Part shown: positions 6,350 to 9,162 of the stretch, in pieces
Position numbering within the stretch: position 1 is the first letter of the stretch
Layout: the number at the start of each line of letters is the position of its first letter
Assembly (NCBI GenBank): GCA_902489575.1
Contig: CABUAQ010000079.1
Coordinates: 1 to 9,162, forward strand
Origin: an uncultured bacterium
GTDB taxonomy: Bacteria; Cyanobacteriota; Vampirovibrionia; Gastranaerophilales; Gastranaerophilaceae
Length of the DNA stretch: 9,162 nt
Reading direction: 5' to 3'
Position numbers and translations under genes: made by a program
Notes under the pieces: generated by a model
Database searches by the model: none
Seen by the model: the letters and a program-made list of their open reading frames with translations, nothing else
Told to the model about the DNA's origin: nothing

Positions 6350-6405
6350 GGGTTTTACGAAAAGCCACTGACGAAGATTTTGAAAAGATGGAAGTGATTC
6401 TATAA
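6346..6405 (+). pseudogene. 19-codon stub resembling the N-terminus of a GNAT acetyltransferase
   Basis: The ORF reads MRVLRKATDEDFEKMEVIL and stops at TAA 6403-6405. The pattern of an Arg-Lys-Ala-Thr strand followed by an acidic xEDF helix start is how many GNAT N-acetyltransferases begin (IRKATxEDF). All catalytic parts of GNAT are absent, so this is either the broken 5' end of a host gene cut by insertion of the cassette or a leader ORF that couples translation to the nuclease gene. It is in the same frame as the HNH gene, and its stop codon directly abuts the HNH ATG, so one in-frame TAA separates them. The GNAT resemblance rests on very few residues. Confidence 0.4.
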
Positions 6406-7122
6406 ATGGAAAAAACAACATATCTTTCATCAATTATATCAGCACTTAACAAATTAAACGGTATGGGATCGTTAAATGAAATATATGACGTTATTGAGAA
6501 AGAAGGACGATTGAGTTATATTTTTTCCAACCCTAATTGGAAAGATAATGTAAGGGCGACAATACAAAGACATTGTATCCAGACGAAATCTTACAGAGGA
6601 AGCGAAGATTTATTTCGCTCAGTATATGGATTGGGTGAGGGTTACTGGAAATTCAAAAATTTTGATTCTTCAGAATATGATAATCCTATAATCGATCGGC
6701 AACTGAAAATAATTGCAAATTTAGATATTTCAAATACAGAAAAAGAAATGATAATAAAATCCAGAATTGGACAAGGAATCTTCAGAGATAGGATAATACA
6801 AAAATATGGGCATTGTATAATCACCGGAATTAATGATAACCGTTTGTTATTAGCAAGCCATATTAAGCCTTGGCGTTCAGCTTCAAATTACGAACGATTA
6901 AGTTCGGAAAACGGACTATTATTATCCCCATTATATGATAAGCTCTTTGATATTGGGTTAATTACTTTTGATGATAATATGAAGATTCTGATATCTAATA
7001 AACTAAGTTGTGAAAATGTTTCTAGAATCAATATTGACACAAATAAGATATATGTTAATAACCCTTCAAACGAAATGATGGTTAATATGAGATACCATAG
7101 ACAAAATATATTTGTAGAATAA
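6406..7122 (+). CDS. HNH endonuclease (HNH_2 type) with N-terminal winged-helix-like domain
   Basis: A 238-residue predicted DNA-cutting enzyme. Residues about 1-85 resemble the winged-helix-like N-terminal module seen on several restriction-type nucleases: SLNEIYDVIEKEG, then NWKDNVRATIQRHC and DLFRSVYGLGEGYWKF. The HNH_2 nuclease follows: RIGQGIFRDRII (120-131), CIITG (137-141), ASHIKPW with His152, ENGLLLSPLYDKLFD with Asn169, Asp178 and Asp182, then GLITFDD. The metal-binding set is therefore His-Asn-Asp rather than three HNH letters, as in other members of this group. The start at 6406 is needed for a whole N-terminal domain. Its ribosome binding site is weak (GGAAG at 6390-6394, eleven bases away), so coupling to the stub ORF is possible. 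Role in phage or plasmid restriction is inferred from the domain and the AIPR neighbour. Confidence 0.88.
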   Translation: MEKTTYLSSIISALNKLNGMGSLNEIYDVIEKEGRLSYIFSNPNWKDNVRATIQRHCIQTKSYRGSEDLFRSVYGLGEGYWKFKNFDSSEYDNPIIDRQLKIIANLDISNTEKEMIIKSRIGQGIFRDRIIQKYGHCIITGINDNRLLLASHIKPWRSASNYERLSSENGLLLSPLYDKLFDIGLITFDDNMKILISNKLSCENVSRINIDTNKIYVNNPSNEMMVNMRYHRQNIFVE

Positions 7123-7133
7123 TTATATTGAAA

Positions 7134-7388
7134 ATGCATCTCAACATAAATGTTATTTCTGATTTCCATAGTAGAAAAACAACGCCGTTTTATGATCCAC
7201 AAGACTATTCAAAGTCTATAGCAGGAATGAAGATAATCCCTTTGCAGACATCTGAATTGAAGAAAATAGTTTCTAACAGAAAAACATATAAGGAACTGTA
7301 TCCTTTATTTGAAACAGCATTTAATTCGGCATTGCCACCGCACGAGTGGTATAATATCAAAATAAATAACAGTTTAAAAATACAATAA
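7134..7388 (+). CDS. Unrecognised 84-residue protein between the HNH and AIPR genes
   Basis: I do not recognise a family. From ATG 7134 it encodes 84 residues, soluble, mixed charge, rich in Lys, Ile and Asn. It has an aromatic, proline-containing centre (TTPFYDPQDYSKS), a helical stretch (LKKIVSNRKTYKELYPLFETAF) and a C-terminal PPHEWYNIKI. A TTG two codons earlier (7128) is an alternative start; an in-frame TAG at 7098-7100 limits it further upstream. No Shine-Dalgarno is visible, and the start lies 11 bases after the HNH stop, so translation would be coupled to the nuclease. The AIPR gene starts 19 bases after its stop. It could be an inhibitor or regulator of the nuclease, or the remnant of a larger lost gene. 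Gene status is fairly likely because it fills the gap in a tight co-directional operon. Confidence 0.6.
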   Translation: MHLNINVISDFHSRKTTPFYDPQDYSKSIAGMKIIPLQTSELKKIVSNRKTYKELYPLFETAFNSALPPHEWYNIKINNSLKIQ

Positions 7389-7407
7389 AAATTCTGAGGT
7401 ATATGAA

Positions 7408-9108
7408 ATGGCCGATAAACAACTTACAAATAGTCAAATATTAATCAAAGAATGTGTTGCTCAAAGTTTTAGAGACTCTGACGAATATGATGACGAAGCT
7501 TCTTTTTTTGAGTACTTTTCTTCATCACAGATATTAAAAGATTATGATCTGAGCGATGATGAAATTGAAAATGGAATTGTTGGATCAAGTGGAGATGGAG
7601 GATGTGATAGTATTTACATCTTTTTGAACAAAAATCTTGTATTACCAGATCAAATAGATTCTATCACACCATCAAAAGAATCAAAGGTCGAAATGGTAAT
7701 AATTCAATCAAAAAGAGAAACTTCATTTAAAGAAAGTGCTATACAAAATTGGAAAGATGTTTCAAATAATTTATTGTCTTTATCTAATTCTCTAAGTGAT
7801 TTTACGACTCGATATAATGATGATGTAAGAGAATCATTTGGCTTTTTTAGAGATTTATACACAAAGCTATTAACGAGTAAGGTTAAACTTGAATTTAAAT
7901 ATATTTATGTATCATATGCGGAAGAATTGCACCCAAATGTTAAGCAACAAGCAGAAGAATTAAAGGGATTAGTATGTAAACTGTTTCCTAATGCTAAAGT
8001 GAATATAGAGTTTGTTGGAGCAGCAGAGTTATATGATAAGTATAATACGCCAGCAGAAACAATAGTAAATTTACCTTTAGCTGAAGTCCCAATTGCATTA
8101 GGTAAAAACAAAAATTATGTTGGACTCGTATCACTCAAAGACTATTATCGTTTTATTGTTTCAGAAGATAACATTTTAAGAAGAAAATTTTTCGAAGCAA
8201 ATGTACGTGATTACCAAGGAAGGAATAACGTTAATTCGAGAATAAGAGAAACATTGGAAACTGGTCAATCAGAGGACTTTTGGTGGCTGAATAACGGTAT
8301 TACGATTCTTACTTCTGAAGCAATGTTAGTAAATAACAGGGAACTACAACTCACAAACCCTGAAATTGTAAACGGCTTACAAACCTCAAATGAAATATAT
8401 TTGTATTTTAAAAATAATTTAAGCTTGCTGGATTCTGAAATAAGAAATGTATTAGTTAGAATTATAGTTCCCGATAGTGAGGAGTCTCGAGATAATATTA
8501 TTTTTGCAACTAATAATCAAACAAGTATTCCAAAAGCATCGCTTAGAGTCACAGATCCAATTCACCTTCAAATTGAATTGTATTTGAAAGGAAGAGGTTT
8601 GTTTTATGATCGTAGGAAAAACTACTACAAAAATCAAGGGAAGAAACCAAGCGAAATAATTGGAGTTTCATTTTTGGGTCAATGCTTAATCACTTTGTTT
8701 TTAAAAAAACCTGATTATGCAAGAGCCCGTCCTTCAACTATACTTACTGATGACGATTCATATAATAAACTGTATATTGAAAATCAAGATTTGGATGTAT
8801 TTTATCGCTGTGCTGTATTAGGTAAAAAAGTACAAAAAAATTTAAAAAGAACTATCCAATATACTTCAGCTGAAAAAAGCGATATTTTATTTTATTTATT
8901 ATATGGCGTTGTTGCAAATAGTATAAAGAAAAACAATATTACAATAGCGGATATTAAACACCTAGATATTGACAGCATTACGGATGATGTCATCTCTGAA
9001 ATCAAAGATAAAATTTATAATATATATAAAGAAAATGGTGGAAATGGACGTGTAGCAAAGAGTTCAGAATTTGTCAATAAAGTAGATGAAGTATTAGAAT
9101 TAGCGTAA
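7408..9108 (+). CDS. AIPR-family abortive phage infection protein with nuclease-like N-terminus
   Basis: A 566-residue member of the AIPR family (abortive infection phage resistance). The AIPR core (about 235-500) shows the family signatures: SLKDYYRFI, EANVRDYQGRNNVNSRIR (264-281), WWLNNGITI (292-300), EIVNGLQTS (319-327), ATNNQTSIPKASLRVTDP (367-384) and KGRGLFYDRRKNYYKNQGK. The N-terminal part has GDGGCDSIYI (Asp67) followed by VIIQSK (Gln100, Lys102), the spacing and form of a PD-(D/E)xK nuclease core with the Q-x-K variant known from Mrr-type enzymes. GAGGT at 7396-7400 gives a good ribosome binding site seven bases before the ATG. It is the last gene of the cassette in view; 54 bases follow with no terminator. 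AIPR proteins are known from phage-resistance loci and from restriction-modification neighbourhoods with MORC-type ATPases. The biochemical role is unproven. Confidence 0.9.
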   Translation: MADKQLTNSQILIKECVAQSFRDSDEYDDEASFFEYFSSSQILKDYDLSDDEIENGIVGSSGDGGCDSIYIFLNKNLVLPDQIDSITPSKESKVEMVIIQSKRETSFKESAIQNWKDVSNNLLSLSNSLSDFTTRYNDDVRESFGFFRDLYTKLLTSKVKLEFKYIYVSYAEELHPNVKQQAEELKGLVCKLFPNAKVNIEFVGAAELYDKYNTPAETIVNLPLAEVPIALGKNKNYVGLVSLKDYYRFIVSEDNILRRKFFEANVRDYQGRNNVNSRIRETLETGQSEDFWWLNNGITILTSEAMLVNNRELQLTNPEIVNGLQTSNEIYLYFKNNLSLLDSEIRNVLVRIIVPDSEESRDNIIFATNNQTSIPKASLRVTDPIHLQIELYLKGRGLFYDRRKNYYKNQGKKPSEIIGVSFLGQCLITLFLKKPDYARARPSTILTDDDSYNKLYIENQDLDVFYRCAVLGKKVQKNLKRTIQYTSAEKSDILFYLLYGVVANSIKKNNITIADIKHLDIDSITDDVISEIKDKIYNIYKENGGNGRVAKSSEFVNKVDEVLELA

Positions 9109-9162
9109 TCATTTTTATCCTTTTATTATCTAAATAAAACGGAGAACTTGATAGCATCCAAG
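9109..9162. other. Non-coding right edge of the window
   Basis: An AT-rich tail after the AIPR stop. It has no hairpin with T-run and no complete ORF. A GGAGA at 9141-9145 is not followed by a start codon at a usable distance. A downstream cassette gene may begin beyond the window. Confidence 0.4.

Noticed and set aside
7339..7345. CGAGTGG shared by the guaA 3' end and the small cassette gene as a possible attachment repeat
   Set aside because: Only seven identical bases, inside a coding frame, with no extended match; compatible with chance.

Overview
The window reads as a low-G+C Gram-positive chromosome, most likely a gut Clostridia (Ruminococcus/Eubacterium-like). The evidence is AT-rich codon use, strong AGGAGG-type ribosome binding sites, consensus sigma-A promoters and the gene content. 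No 16S or other taxonomic marker is present, so the lineage is an inference. All real genes lie on the + strand.

Region 1 (1-3840) holds housekeeping and catabolic genes. A pair of back-to-back perfect hairpins (33-105) precedes a small HAD-family hydrolase (173-817). A promoter around 851-879 then serves a tight two-gene unit: a cytoplasmic GH20 beta-N-acetylhexosaminidase (926-2500) and, starting at the very next base, a membrane-embedded M28-type metallopeptidase (2501-3775). The unit ends at a clear intrinsic terminator (3785-3841).

Region 2 (3841-6123) starts with an inverted repeat and competing hairpin ahead of an Xre-type regulator (3960-4478). The regulator has two in-frame starts, each with its own strong Shine-Dalgarno, and a C-terminal part resembling the SHOCT-like/YvlB-LiaX N-terminal domain. 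A near-consensus promoter then drives guaA (4597-6123), a complete glutamine-hydrolysing GMP synthase.

Region 3 (6124-6405) is a 282-base gap full of structure. Four perfect stems start at the base after the guaA stop, three of them forming a three-way junction. They are followed by promoter-like elements, a 36-codon ORF overlapping a 19-codon ORF by ATGA, and then that 19-codon ORF itself. Its product looks like the first residues of a GNAT acetyltransferase and stops directly before the next gene.

Region 4 (6406-9162) is an accessory, AT-richer defence-like cassette: a winged-helix-like plus HNH_2 nuclease (6406-7122), an unrecognised protein of about 84 residues (7134-7388), and an AIPR-family (abortive phage resistance) protein with a PD-(D/E)xK-like N-terminal motif (7408-9108). 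No methyltransferase, ATPase or integrase is visible, so the cassette is either a compact self-contained system or the left part of a larger island. The 3' end of guaA is a known integration hotspot for genomic islands, which fits the switch in gene content there.
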